Below, piece by piece: positions 25,735 through 34,844 of a DNA stretch of 64,000 bases; the first letter of the stretch is position 1; each line of letters starts with the position of its first letter. The translations under genes were made by a program, and so were the position numbers. The DNA lies in the NCBI RefSeq assembly GCF_000421585.1, contig NZ_ATXH01000013.1:1-64000 (forward strand), in the 5' to 3' direction. Under the pieces are notes generated by a model. The model was not told the DNA's origin and made no database searches. It worked only from the letters and a program-made list of their open reading frames with translations. Source of the DNA: Thermodesulfatator atlanticus DSM 21156 (GTDB lineage: Bacteria; Desulfobacterota; Thermodesulfobacteria; Thermodesulfobacteriales; Thermodesulfatatoraceae).

Positions 25735-26630
25735 AAAACTTCCTCAGGGATAAACAGAGTATCCGTATGCTTGCCGGAAGGAATGCTTGCCCCTTCCCAG
25801 GCTACTACACGCTTAAGTTTAGTTTCGGGCTTAAGCTCCACGCCTTTTTCAAGAAAAACCCAATCCTCAAAGGAGACTCCCTTGGGAAGTTCCTTTTCAG
25901 GGAAAACAAAGGGAGAGGCAGGAGGAGAAATCCCCGAAATAACAGCTCTTTTCTTTAAAAGGTCTTCGTGCACCTGAAGGTAGGCGGAAATAGTCCCGAT
26001 GTCTTGCCAGTAAAAGCCACTTACTACCTGGCAGTTTATCTTAACTCCTTCGTTTAGTAGCCTGGTATAGGTGGGCACAAGATCCCGATCTCCTTCACGG
26101 ATCCTTGCCACAAAAGCTGGTGTTACCACCTGGAGACCACAAAAAGTATAAGCATCTTCGTTAGGAGCAAAACCAATTAGTCTTTCCTGTGAGACTAAAA
26201 CGTTTTTGGCCCGGGGAGTACGCATTAAAAGCAATGTTGCTTCACCCCCAAACCTTTTATGGGCAGAAAACAAAGTTTCGTATGGAAAATTGGTAACAAT
26301 ATCAGCATTTATCACGAGCGTTTCTGATGCAAAGAAGTCTCTTGCTCCATAAAGTGCCCCGGTCGGCCCCAGGAGTTCTTTTTCTTCGTAAAGCTTAATT
26401 TTCAGTTCGGGATGTTTATCCTGATATGCTGAAAGAAACGCCTTGAGTTTATGGGCTAGGTGATAAGCGTTTATTCCGACAGTGCGAAAACCTGTGCGGC
26501 GAAGTTCGTCCAGGATAAGTTCAAGAAGCGGTCGGCCAAGGATACGGAAAAGAGGTTTAGGAACGTACCGAGTGTAGGGAAGGAGCCTTTCTCCCTTGCC
26601 GGCCGCTAATACAAAAGCCCGCTTTTCCAC
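25731..26630 (-). CDS. NDP-sugar pyrophosphorylase (MurU-like nucleotidyltransferase)
   Basis: A 299-residue sugar nucleotidyltransferase. The N-terminal signature FVLAAGKGERLLPYTRYVPK (about residues 6-25) and metal-binding ETLVINADIVTNFPYE (about 108-123) are present, with GTISAYLQVHEDLL near 222-235. The C-terminus has a left-handed-helix-like extension. With the upstream kinase it could convert an amino-sugar 1-phosphate to a UDP-sugar, as MurU does. Nucleotide specificity is not visible. Confidence 0.75.
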   Translation of the reverse strand: MEKRAFVLAAGKGERLLPYTRYVPKPLFRILGRPLLELILDELRRTGFRTVGINAYHLAHKLKAFLSAYQDKHPELKIKLYEEKELLGPTGALYGARDFFASETLVINADIVTNFPYETLFSAHKRFGGEATLLLMRTPRAKNVLVSQERLIGFAPNEDAYTFCGLQVVTPAFVARIREGDRDLVPTYTRLLNEGVKINCQVVSGFYWQDIGTISAYLQVHEDLLKKRAVISGISPPASPFVFPEKELPKGVSFEDWVFLEKGVELKPETKLKRVVAWEGASIPSGKHTDTLFIPEEVL

Positions 26631-26636
26631 CAGAAT

Positions 26637-26807
26637 TTAGGCTTTTTTCTCGATTTCTTCTTTGGTCTCTTCTTCTTTTAAGCTGTCTTTAAAGGCGCGA
26701 ATACCTTTTCCTAGGCCAGCTCCGATCTCAGGAAGCCTATTTGCTCCAAAAAGGACCAAAGCAATCAAAAGAATAATTAAAAGCTCTTGTGTACCTAGGC
26801 CAAACAT
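26637..26807 (-). CDS. tatA: Sec-independent translocase subunit TatA (copy 2)
   Basis: A short 56-residue gene. It encodes [20 protein letters not shown], then [19 protein letters not shown] and a charged tail, the complete TatA layout. An AGGAGGT site precedes the ATG at 26807. It differs from the copy at 13965-14153 at many positions, so the two are paralogues rather than recent duplicates. It is in the same orientation as tatC but separated from it by an unrelated coiled-coil gene. Confidence 0.9.
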   Translation of the reverse strand: MFGLGTQELLIILLIALVLFGANRLPEIGAGLGKGIRAFKDSLKEEETKEEIEKKA

Positions 26808-26831
26808 GGCAACCTCCTATGAAGGATCTGC

Positions 26832-27431
26832 TCAAATCTTTACTTTATCAATGTTCACAAACTCCAGATAATCACCAAACATCTGAAGGCCAAGCCAATT
26901 CTTAGAAGAGGCCAGGTTAATAACTTCGTCGGTCAGGTTAAAAGAAGCTACTACGGGTATCAGTTGATATTTTTGGTACTCAGGGAAAAACTCAAAAAAA
27001 TCATTTATAGCCTTCTCAAAATCCTCTAGATGCTGCCTTCTGTATTTTGACTTTACATCAACAACGAATACATATTCACCTGCAACCGTGATCACGTCGT
27101 ATTCTCTCATTCTTTCTTTCAGCTTCTTTGTTCTTCTTACAGAGAGCTCTTCTACTTCGAGACCAAAGTTCTTTTTAATTACAGCAGGGATACCAGGGGC
27201 TACGATATCTTCGGCAATAGTGCCGAGCTTGTTGGCTAAATCGCCCCATTTTTTATTCATTTCATTTTTGAAAGCCCTCATTTCTTCCTTGAAAGCCCTC
27301 ATTTCGTCTTTGAAGGCTTTCATTTCCTTAGAAAGACGTTCTACTTCCATTTCGGTTTTGGTAGCCTGATAAGCAAGCATCATGAGGGCTTCTTCCAGTC
27401 TATCAACGCGCCTTTCAAGGACCTCTTGCAT
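26832..27431 (-). CDS. Coiled-coil protein with PD-(D/E)XK nuclease-like domain (DUF3782-like)
   Basis: A 199-residue protein. The first third is a continuous coiled coil with repeated FKxEMRAFK units (about residues 35-60). The C-terminal domain has the beta-strand core of a PD-(D/E)XK fold: YDVITVAGEYVFVVDVKSKYR (about 114-134), where D114, D129 and K131 are candidate active-site residues. Similar proteins are frequent in Thermodesulfobacteria and cyanobacteria; their function is unknown. It stands between tatA and tatC, and a distant relative is at 63102-63839. Confidence 0.65.
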   Translation of the reverse strand: MQEVLERRVDRLEEALMMLAYQATKTEMEVERLSKEMKAFKDEMRAFKEEMRAFKNEMNKKWGDLANKLGTIAEDIVAPGIPAVIKKNFGLEVEELSVRRTKKLKERMREYDVITVAGEYVFVVDVKSKYRRQHLEDFEKAINDFFEFFPEYQKYQLIPVVASFNLTDEVINLASSKNWLGLQMFGDYLEFVNIDKVKI

Positions 27432-27451
27432 GACTTCTCCTAAAAAAGCTG

Positions 27452-28186
27452 TTACTTACCTACTAATGCTACCAGAAAAATGCTGAATTCGTAAAGAAGC
27501 ACCAAAGGAATAGCCAAAAAGAGCTGGTTCACGATGTCAGGGGTTGGGGTAAGGATAGCGGCCAGAATAAAAGCACCCAAAATGGCATAGCGCCTAAATC
27601 CCTTAAGTTGCTTGGCAGTTATCAGGCCTAAGCGCGAGGCCACGGTAAGGGCCACAGGCACCTGAAAAGCTATACCAAAGACCGCCATAAGACGTAGCGA
27701 AAAGCTGAGATAGTCTTTGAGGGTTGGAATAAGACGCAAATCTGGGCCGGCAAAGGTTGCCAAGAAAAGAAAAGCCTTGGGAAAAACAATAAAATAGGCA
27801 AAAGCTGCCCCACCCAAAAAAGCTACACAAGAAAAAAGCACCATAGGAAGGGCAAAGCGCCTTTCGTGTTCGTAAAGCCCTGGGGCCACAAAGCGCCAGG
27901 CCTGGAAAAGAATAAAGGGGCTTGCCAACATGGCCCCAGCAATTAACGCAAGTTTGATATAGCTAAAAAAGGCTTCCTGGTAAGCGGTAAAAATCACTTT
28001 GGCATTTTCTTCATGAAGTATGGGCAAAAGTGGCGCTAGCAAAAAATAAAGCACCCGGTCTATCTGCCAGTAGCAAATAGCCGCACAAACTACCACCGCC
28101 AGCAGGCTTTTGATAATGCGGTCACGAAGCTCTGCTAAATGCTCGGTTAAAGGTAATTCCTTGTCGTGGATAAGCTCCGCACTCAA
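27452..28186 (-). CDS. tatC: Sec-independent translocase subunit TatC
   Basis: A 244-residue protein with six predicted membrane helices and TatC hallmarks: LTEHLAELRDRIIKSL at the N-terminus (about 13-28), APGLYEHERRF (about 99-109) and FGIAFQVPVALTVASRLG (about 170-187). TatC recognises twin-arginine signal peptides and builds the translocase with TatA. The ATG overlaps the transketolase stop by 4 bases. Confidence 0.95.
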   Translation of the reverse strand: MSAELIHDKELPLTEHLAELRDRIIKSLLAVVVCAAICYWQIDRVLYFLLAPLLPILHEENAKVIFTAYQEAFFSYIKLALIAGAMLASPFILFQAWRFVAPGLYEHERRFALPMVLFSCVAFLGGAAFAYFIVFPKAFLFLATFAGPDLRLIPTLKDYLSFSLRLMAVFGIAFQVPVALTVASRLGLITAKQLKGFRRYAILGAFILAAILTPTPDIVNQLFLAIPLVLLYEFSIFLVALVGK

Positions 28187-30126
28187 GCAATGAGCTCCTT
28201 CATGGCTTTCACAAGGGATGCTGCATCAAGACCCTGTTCCTTGTAAAGGTCTTGGGGTTTTCCTGAAGAGCCATAACGGGTAACCCCTTTTAGACTGAGC
28301 TTTGCGACAAGTCCGTGTTTAGCAATGGTTTTGGCCACCAGGCTTCCTAAGCCTGATTCTACTACATGGTCTTCCACCACCATAATCGGTCCGCGTTTTG
28401 CAGCCTCACAAATAGCCTCTTCATCAAGGGGACGGAGAGTTGCCATGTTCACCACAGCCACGGAAACGCCTTCTTGCTTCAAGACTTCCCAGGCCTTCAT
28501 CACTTCTGGCATTACCGAACCAAAGGCGATAATGGTTGCGGCATCACCTTTACGCAAAAGGTCAGCCTTCCCTGGGATAAAGACATAGTCTTTCCCAAAG
28601 AAGGGCTTTCCTTCTTCATCGGTAATAATCGGGAGCTTGGAACGCCCCATACCTACAAAGACATTTCCGCGGCTTTTAGCCACGTAGCGGATAATACGGT
28701 CGGTCTGGTTGGGATCAGCAGGAAAATATATCTCAAGACCAAGGAGATTAAGAAGCAGGCCAAGATAATCCACACACTGGTGCGTAGGGCCGTCTTCTCC
28801 CACGTCAAGCCCACAATGGGTAGCGACTATTTTTAAAGCGGTTTTGTTGAGCACGTTTAAACGGTGCTGGTTGATGGTTTCATCAACCGCAAAAACACCA
28901 AAAGTGGAAAAGAACGTAAGGAATCCTTCCTTGGAAAGGGCTCCTGCTACCGTAGCGGCATGGTGCTCCTGGATACCAACTTCGTGAAAGGCTTGAGGTG
29001 AGGCCTTGCGAAAGGCAGACATCTTAACCGAGCCTTCAAGGTCACAAGTTATCCCAAGGACTTTCGGAGGCATATTTTCTTTGTTGTTTAACTCCGCAAG
29101 GGAAAGAAGCGCTTTTCCATAGGCAGAACGACAGTCAGTCTTAACATCGGGGCCGTAAAGAATAGGCTCACCAGTTTCAACCTCAACCGGCTCTGGATCA
29201 TGCGGAAAATGCGGAAAAGAAATCGGGTAGCTTTTTCTTTTCTCAAGAAGGATATCAAGCTCCTGTGGGTCAAAGCCAAGCTCTTTGAGGGCTTCTCTGG
29301 CTAGGTCAGGTGGCAGCGCCATACCGTGCCATTTTTCGTCGTCTTCCATAAAAGAAATCCCTTTGCCCATGGTGGTTTGGGCAAGTATGGCTGTTGGCTT
29401 TTCCGGACAGAGCACCTCGCCGGTAATCACGCGTCTTAAGGCCTGGTAAAGCTCATTAAAGTCATGGCCGTTTGCTTCGATGACGTTCCAATAAGTGGCT
29501 TTGATTTCCTGGGCAATATCCTGGGGCATCACCCGGTAGATACGTCCGCCGATTTGAAGCCGGTTGTAGTCTATCAGGGCGCAAAGATTGTTCAGGCCAA
29601 ATTTTACGGCAAAGCGTCTGGCTTCTATTACCTGGCCCTTTTGTTGCTCACCATCCCCCATGACGCAAAAGACCCGACGCTCAAGGCCTTTTAGTTTTAA
29701 GGCCCGAGCCATACCACAGGCAGCAGAAAGCCCCTGGCCAAGGTTTCCGGTGTTCCACTCTACCCCGGGAACAGATTGTTCCACATGGCCACCAAAGGCA
29801 GAACCAGCCCTGCGAAACTCCATAAGAAAAGGCTCTTCGGGAAAATAACCATATTCGCAAAGAACAGCATAAACCCCAGGGCTTATGTGACCATGGCTTA
29901 TTACCACCCGGTCTCTTTCTGGAAAGCGGGGGTTTTTAGGATCATGTTCAATCAAGGCATAAAGGAGAAGCAACATGTGGAGAGAAGAAAGAGAGCCACC
30001 AGGGTGCCCACAGCCAGCAAGGGTAGTGGCCAGGATGACCCTTCGTGCGGCTCTGCGCCACATTTCTTCAAGGGTTTTTACTTCTTCGGTATCAAGCCGC
30101 TTTTTGGTAACGTCGATTTTTAACAT
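28183..30126 (-). CDS. Transketolase-family thiamine diphosphate enzyme
   Basis: A 647-residue transketolase-type protein. The N-terminal TPP domain has GCGHPGGSLSSLH and VMGDGEQQKGQVIEARRFA (about 154-172). The pyrimidine-binding domain has the catalytic Glu region FHEVGIQEHHAATVAGALSK (about 386-405) and C-terminal MVVEDHVVESGLGSLVA. It moves two-carbon units in the pentose phosphate pathway. The length and single-chain form match transketolase rather than DXP synthase, though some details (HVEQSVPGVEWNTGNLGQGL) are shared. It is cotranscribed with tatC. Confidence 0.88.
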   Translation of the reverse strand: MLKIDVTKKRLDTEEVKTLEEMWRRAARRVILATTLAGCGHPGGSLSSLHMLLLLYALIEHDPKNPRFPERDRVVISHGHISPGVYAVLCEYGYFPEEPFLMEFRRAGSAFGGHVEQSVPGVEWNTGNLGQGLSAACGMARALKLKGLERRVFCVMGDGEQQKGQVIEARRFAVKFGLNNLCALIDYNRLQIGGRIYRVMPQDIAQEIKATYWNVIEANGHDFNELYQALRRVITGEVLCPEKPTAILAQTTMGKGISFMEDDEKWHGMALPPDLAREALKELGFDPQELDILLEKRKSYPISFPHFPHDPEPVEVETGEPILYGPDVKTDCRSAYGKALLSLAELNNKENMPPKVLGITCDLEGSVKMSAFRKASPQAFHEVGIQEHHAATVAGALSKEGFLTFFSTFGVFAVDETINQHRLNVLNKTALKIVATHCGLDVGEDGPTHQCVDYLGLLLNLLGLEIYFPADPNQTDRIIRYVAKSRGNVFVGMGRSKLPIITDEEGKPFFGKDYVFIPGKADLLRKGDAATIIAFGSVMPEVMKAWEVLKQEGVSVAVVNMATLRPLDEEAICEAAKRGPIMVVEDHVVESGLGSLVAKTIAKHGLVAKLSLKGVTRYGSSGKPQDLYKEQGLDAASLVKAMKELIA

Positions 30127-30247
30127 ACGCCTCTCCTCTTGGAATATAGTTTCTCGCTCGACCTATAGCGCACTGGGCCAGGAATTCAAGAAGATTTTTA
30201 AAGATAAACCTTCCCCTCAGCCCAAAAATCAGACTAAGATATATTAT

Positions 30248-31780
30248 ATGGAAAAACTACCTATCGGTATTCAATCTTTCCGAAAGATAAGAGAGGGAAA
30301 TTTTGTCTATGTTGATAAAACTAAATACGCCCTAGATTTGCTTGAAAGCTATCAATATGTCTTCCTTGCGAGGCCAAGAAGGTTCGGGAAATCACTTTTT
30401 TTAAACACCTTAAAAGAAATATTTGAAGGCCCTAAAGAGCTTTTCAAAGGCCTTTACATTTACGATAAATATGACTTCCCCAAACATCCTGTTATACGAA
30501 TCAGCTGGGCAGGAAACTTGAAGACCTTAGATGAAATCAAAAGTACGGCCTTTGCCATTTTACGTAGCCACGAAAGAAAATTCGACATTACATGCGACGA
30601 AAGAAAGGTCCCTGCAGCTTGCTTGAAAGAACTGATTGAAAGAATCTACTATAAGTTCAAAGCCAAAGTGGTGGTCCTTGTTGATGAATACGACAAACCT
30701 ATTCTTGACAATATAGAAGAAGTCAACGCGGCTAGAGAGGCCCGAGAATTTTTACGTGGATTTTATTCAGTTATCAAAGACGCAGACGAATATTTGCGCT
30801 TTGCCTTTATCACAGGTGTCAGTAGGTTCTCCCGTGTTTCTATCTTTAGTGGAATAAACAATCTGGTTGATATCTCTCTCAATCCTAAATTTGCTTACAT
30901 CTGCGGATACCTTCACGAAAACCTTACTCATGAATTTAAAGAATACCTAAAAGGAGTAGATCTAGAAAAGGTGCGCCGCTGGTATAACGGTTACAACTTC
31001 TTAGGACATGAAAAACTTTATAATCCTTTCGATATTTTACTTTTTATTGACAGTGGCTTTGAATTTAAAAATTATTGGTTTGAGACTGCTACGCCAAGTT
31101 TTCTAATAAAGCTCCTGGAAAGAAAAACATACAACTTAATTTGTTTCGAACATTTAGAGGTTGATGAAAAGATCCTTTCAAGTTTTGATGTTGAACGACC
31201 TGATTTGGAAACCATAATGTTCCAGTCTGGCTACTTAACTATAAAACAAGTAAAACATATTTTGCATAAGAACCGCTATGTTTTAGCCTTTCCTAATATG
31301 GAAGTTCGGATGAGCTTTAATGATTACCTACTGGATTACCTTCTTTTGAAAGACAGATACGAAAAACAAAAATTAGCAGATTTTCTTTATGAAGTCCTCC
31401 GAAATGAAAGATTAAAAGACTTGGAAAAAGCCCTTAAGGCTCTGTTTGGAAATATTGCTTACACAAATTTCGTCAAAAATTCCCTTTCAAAATATGAAGG
31501 TTTTTATGGAAGCGTGTTTTACGCCTTTTGGGCAGGCGCAGGATTTGAAGTAATTCCTGAAGACATAACTTCACAAGGCAGGATAGACTTAACAGTCATC
31601 CTGGAAGACAAGGTCTATATCTTTGAATTTAAAGTTCACGATGAAGACCCTTTAAGGCAAATAGAACAAAAAAAATATTATGAAAAATACTTGTACGCCA
31701 AAACTATTTACGGTGTAGGTATAATCTTTGACAATAAAACCCGCAGCCCTCGAAAACTTGAAACGAAAAAATTTAAGTAA
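30248..31780 (+). CDS. AAA-ATPase-like protein with C-terminal PD-(D/E)XK nuclease domain
   Basis: A 510-residue protein. The N-terminal part (PF09820-type) begins LPIGIQSFRKIREGNFVYVD and has a Walker A-like ARPRRFGKSLFLNTL (about residues 37-51) and Walker B-like VVVLVDEYDKPILD (about 140-153). The C-terminal domain has the nuclease pattern GRIDLTVILEDKVYIFEFKV (about 447-466), as in DUF1703. Such genes are multi-copy in many anaerobes and behave like mobile or domesticated accessory genes; function is unknown. The start at 30248 is chosen because all upstream codons lie in sequence opposite transketolase with no family similarity. Confidence 0.8.
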   Translation: MEKLPIGIQSFRKIREGNFVYVDKTKYALDLLESYQYVFLARPRRFGKSLFLNTLKEIFEGPKELFKGLYIYDKYDFPKHPVIRISWAGNLKTLDEIKSTAFAILRSHERKFDITCDERKVPAACLKELIERIYYKFKAKVVVLVDEYDKPILDNIEEVNAAREAREFLRGFYSVIKDADEYLRFAFITGVSRFSRVSIFSGINNLVDISLNPKFAYICGYLHENLTHEFKEYLKGVDLEKVRRWYNGYNFLGHEKLYNPFDILLFIDSGFEFKNYWFETATPSFLIKLLERKTYNLICFEHLEVDEKILSSFDVERPDLETIMFQSGYLTIKQVKHILHKNRYVLAFPNMEVRMSFNDYLLDYLLLKDRYEKQKLADFLYEVLRNERLKDLEKALKALFGNIAYTNFVKNSLSKYEGFYGSVFYAFWAGAGFEVIPEDITSQGRIDLTVILEDKVYIFEFKVHDEDPLRQIEQKKYYEKYLYAKTIYGVGIIFDNKTRSPRKLETKKFK

Positions 31781-32705
31781 ATTCATTTAGAATAGTTTTA
31801 ATTTTTTCCCATTTTTGCTCAAGCTCATCAGGGTTTTTAAAGCTAAAAGTCAAAGAATATTCGTCTTTTTCAAAGCCAGGGGAAGGACTTATCTTGACAC
31901 CCACCTCACGCAAACGCGCCGCTAGCTTTTTAAATCTTTCTTCACGCTCCCATATCCTGGGATTAAGCAGTTTGTGCAAAAAGGCAAAAAGGGCTTCTGT
32001 CTTTTGTTGAGGGCTTAAGTCTTGGTCTGCAAGCAAGGCCTGAAAAGTTCTGTCCTCTAAGATTTCAACAACTGATTTTTTTTCTTTGCGCGAGAGATCT
32101 TCCAGCATTTCCAAAAAGATCCGCTGACGACTGCTACTAAAAGGAATTTCTCTAAAAATTGCAAGAATCTTGCGGCGGCCTTTTTCATCAAAAGAAAAAA
32201 GCTTTAGCACTGCTTTGGGGTTAAGCCTTTCTTCCACCAACAACTTTTTGCCTTCTTCTTCCAGAAAAGCTATTTTTTCAAGGAGTTCCAAGTGATAGTG
32301 GTGTGCCGGAAATCCAAGACGTGGCAAAACTTTTTCAATAACTTCTTTGTCAGAAAGATAACCACGGAATTTTTCCACTGCCTGGGCCTTTTCAACTAAA
32401 TTAAGCCCTCGAGAAGTGATGTTTTCTTCACAACAAAGGCTAAGACAGGTAAGGTCATCGGTCCATCCGGGCAGGATCCGACAAAACGTTTTTTTTATAC
32501 CAAGTGTTTTGGCCGCAATAAGACGCCCTCTTCCTGAAATAATTTGAAACGCTGTTGATTTTGGACGTAGCACCGGCGGGTGGATTATTCCTACCAAATC
32601 AATGGATTCCTTGAGGAGTTCGGCGCGCTCGGGATAAGAAACACAAAAAGTTCTGTCTTCGAAATCGATCTGTGTGAGTTCAATAAGGGAAAACTCTGAA
32701 CTCAA
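31773..32705 (-). CDS. ParB-like nuclease-domain protein
   Basis: About 310 residues. The N-terminal ParB-like domain has [19 protein letters not shown] and [14 protein letters not shown], plus [20 protein letters not shown], which matches the ParB Box-type region before the helix-turn-helix. The rest is helical and Glu/Lys-rich. No parA lies nearby. The start is taken as TTG at 32705, which overlaps the purC stop as TTGA and follows a GGAAAGG site; a TTG at 32711 is also possible. The 3' end overlaps the convergent AAA-ATPase-like gene by 8 bases. Confidence 0.65.
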   Translation of the reverse strand: MSSEFSLIELTQIDFEDRTFCVSYPERAELLKESIDLVGIIHPPVLRPKSTAFQIISGRGRLIAAKTLGIKKTFCRILPGWTDDLTCLSLCCEENITSRGLNLVEKAQAVEKFRGYLSDKEVIEKVLPRLGFPAHHYHLELLEKIAFLEEEGKKLLVEERLNPKAVLKLFSFDEKGRRKILAIFREIPFSSSRQRIFLEMLEDLSRKEKKSVVEILEDRTFQALLADQDLSPQQKTEALFAFLHKLLNPRIWEREERFKKLAARLREVGVKISPSPGFEKDEYSLTFSFKNPDELEQKWEKIKTILNEFT

Positions 32706-33592
32706 AGACAAAGTTCCTTTCCGGTAATTCTTCGATAAGCCTCTAAATAACGCTTTTTGGTGTTTTCGACAATCTCTGGAGGAAGCTCTGGAGCAGGAGG
32801 TCTCTTCTCCCAGCCAATTTCCTCTAGCCAATCCCTCAAAAATTGCTTATCAAAACTTTTTTGAGGGCGCCCTGGTTCGTATTCTTCCTTAGGCCAAAAG
32901 CGCGAGGAATCAGGAGTCAAAACCTCGTCTATCAAAATGAGTTCACCTTCAAAGAAGCCAAATTCGAATTTGGTATCAGCGATAATGATCCCGCGTTCTT
33001 CCGCATAAGAGGCCGCTTTTTTATAAAGGGCAAGGGAAAAATCGCGAATCTTTTGTGCTGTCTCCTCACCCACAAGGGTAGCACATTCTTCAAAAGAAAT
33101 ATTTACGTCATGGCCTTCTTGGGCCTTGGTGGAAGGGGTAAAAATATGGTCAGGAAGCTTATCTCCCTCCCTAAGCCCGGGAGGAAGCTTGATACCGCAA
33201 ACAGTACCTGTTTGACGATATTCCTTAAGGCCTGAGCCGGCAAGATAGCCTCTCACAATACATTCCACCGGCAAAGGCCTTGCTTTTTTCACCAGCATAC
33301 TGCGCCCGCGCAGGTCTTCTCTGTAAGGGGCACATTCTTCTGGAAAATGGTCAACATCAGCGGTGACTAAGTGGTTTGAGATAAGGTCTTTTAAAAAATC
33401 AAACCAAAAAAGCGAAAGCTGGGTAAGGATAATGCCTTTGCCAGGGATCGGCGTGGGCATAACTACATCGAAGGCAGAGATGCGATCTGTAGCAACCATG
33501 AGGAGGTTTTCCCCAAGGTCGTACAGATCGCGCACTTTTCCGCGATGAAGGAGTTTAAGACCGGAAAAATTGGTCTCAAAGATGGCCTTCAT
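32702..33592 (-). CDS. purC: Phosphoribosylaminoimidazole-succinocarboxamide synthase
   Basis: A 296-residue protein with the SAICAR synthase N-terminus ([20 protein letters not shown]), [34 protein letters not shown] and [15 protein letters not shown]. It joins aspartate to CAIR in purine synthesis. The length matches the long bacterial/eukaryotic-like PurC form. It directly abuts the Rho-N-like gene upstream (no gap) and is overlapped by the ParB-like gene downstream, so all three are one transcript. Confidence 0.96.
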   Translation of the reverse strand: MKAIFETNFSGLKLLHRGKVRDLYDLGENLLMVATDRISAFDVVMPTPIPGKGIILTQLSLFWFDFLKDLISNHLVTADVDHFPEECAPYREDLRGRSMLVKKARPLPVECIVRGYLAGSGLKEYRQTGTVCGIKLPPGLREGDKLPDHIFTPSTKAQEGHDVNISFEECATLVGEETAQKIRDFSLALYKKAASYAEERGIIIADTKFEFGFFEGELILIDEVLTPDSSRFWPKEEYEPGRPQKSFDKQFLRDWLEEIGWEKRPPAPELPPEIVENTKKRYLEAYRRITGKELCL

Positions 33593-33922
33593 TTAGGCCA
33601 CCTTCCGGGCAAGCTTTCTGGTGCGCTTTTTAAAACGCGAGGCTAGCTTGCGGTAGCGCTCATAAAGCTCCATGTTGCCTTCTTCTTTAGCCTTGGCGGC
33701 AAGCTCTTTAAACTTAGCAATCTTTGCCTTAAGCTCACGCATACTACCGCCAACTTTTCGTGGGGCCTCTTCTATGCCGTAAACTTTTTTAAGTGCAGAG
33801 ATAAGTTCTTCCTTGTTCATTCCGTGAACACCGGTAATCTCCGGAATCTGAAGGGCAATTTCACGCAGTTCTTTAACTGTCATTTTTTCGAGCTTCTTTT
33901 CAAGTTTTGGAAGTTCTGCCAT
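33593..33922 (-). CDS. Rho N-terminal-like SAP-type protein
   Basis: A 109-residue basic protein. The N-terminal half (about 12-50) is a SAP/Rho-N-like helix pair: MTVKELREIALQIPEITGVHG followed by MNKEELISALKKVYG, the motif that binds nucleic acid in Rho. The C-terminal half is a positively charged helix (about 62-108). It is a common small protein in deltaproteobacteria; its role is unknown, though nucleic-acid contact is plausible. A GGGGGGAG ribosome site precedes the ATG. It leads the purC transcript. Confidence 0.75.
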   Translation of the reverse strand: MAELPKLEKKLEKMTVKELREIALQIPEITGVHGMNKEELISALKKVYGIEEAPRKVGGSMRELKAKIAKFKELAAKAKEEGNMELYERYRKLASRFKKRTRKLARKVA

Positions 33923-34033
33923 TTTTCTCCCCCCTTTTAAGACTCAAGGCCAATGTAACAAAATTTTGACGCACTTCAACATTTGCTTAAAAAATCCCAG
34001 GCTAGTAATTTTTATCACGAGGAACACAACCAA

Positions 34034-34100
34034 GATACCTTTAAAAAATTGCCGAATTCGTATTGCGGAGATCCGTTCCCATCTTTTGGCAAGATGGGCA
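34034..34100. repeat. Possible degenerate copy B of the palindromic repeat
   Basis: The sequence ACCTTTAAAAAATTGCCG followed by GGAGATCCGTTCCCATC shares the left end and the core of copies A, D and E. The right arm is not clearly preserved, though GATATTGCAAAATAT lies nearby at 34118. It lies in the 33923-34151 gap between the Rho-N-like and mgtC-like genes. The family membership is plausible but weak. Confidence 0.35.
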
Positions 34101-34151
34101 GTGGGGGATAGTCACTTGATATTGCAAAATATAACGCTTTCACTTTAGCTT

Positions 34152-34844
34152 ATGATTGAACTGGTTCACATAGAAAAGCTACTTTTGGCCGCAGCCCTAG
34201 GGGCTATCATTGGCTATGAACGCGAAAAACACGGCCAGGCAGCGGGTTTTCGCACTAACATCATCGTGGCCACTTCTTCGTGCCTGTTGATGATTCTTGC
34301 CCTCATACTCATTGAAAATTACGGCAAGGTTTCGGCAAGCGCTTCTATTAGAATAGACCCTGCACGCATTCCCTCCTACGCCGTAGCAGGAATGGGTTTT
34401 TTAGGGGCAGGGGCCATTATCAAGGGTCGTGGTACGGTACGCGGGCTCACCACCGCGGCAAGCCTCTGGTTGGTAAATGCCATTGGCCTTACCGTAGGAG
34501 CCGGTGCCTATTTTCTGGCCGTGGTTACCACCCTGGTAAGCATTGTTTTCTTGTATGTATTTCGCATGGTTTTTCGGCCAAGTTTTGTGCGCGACACTTA
34601 CAGGATTCTTGCGGTAACGTGTTCCTGCCCCTTTGAACAACTTGAAAGAATCAAAGCTATTCTCACTGAATACAAAATCGAAATACAAAATATCGACTTT
34701 TATTATGACCTTTCGCAAAATTCGTACACCATGAAACTTCGCTTGCGTATGACAGACGATATTCCCCTTGACAAATTAGTGGAAGAAATCCTGATCGAAG
34801 AAACCGTAAAACGTATTATCTGGGAAGAAGCCCCGGTTCCCTAG
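34152..34844 (+). CDS. MgtC/SapB-family membrane protein
   Basis: A 230-residue protein with the MgtC/SapB N-terminal membrane domain: [56 protein letters not shown] and [20 protein letters not shown] cytoplasmic ACT-like domain follows (about 150-228). MgtC proteins adapt cells to low magnesium by modulating ATP synthase or transport; the exact role here is unknown. There is no clear ribosome site. The 3' end overlaps glmM by 4 bases, convergent. Confidence 0.88.
   Translation: MIELVHIEKLLLAAALGAIIGYEREKHGQAAGFRTNIIVATSSCLLMILALILIENYGKVSASASIRIDPARIPSYAVAGMGFLGAGAIIKGRGTVRGLTTAASLWLVNAIGLTVGAGAYFLAVVTTLVSIVFLYVFRMVFRPSFVRDTYRILAVTCSCPFEQLERIKAILTEYKIEIQNIDFYYDLSQNSYTMKLRLRMTDDIPLDKLVEEILIEETVKRIIWEEAPVP

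Noticed and set aside
29975-30247. A longer N-terminus for the AAA-ATPase-like protein.
   Set aside because: The extra 91 codons are antisense to transketolase and the family begins at LPIGIQSF.
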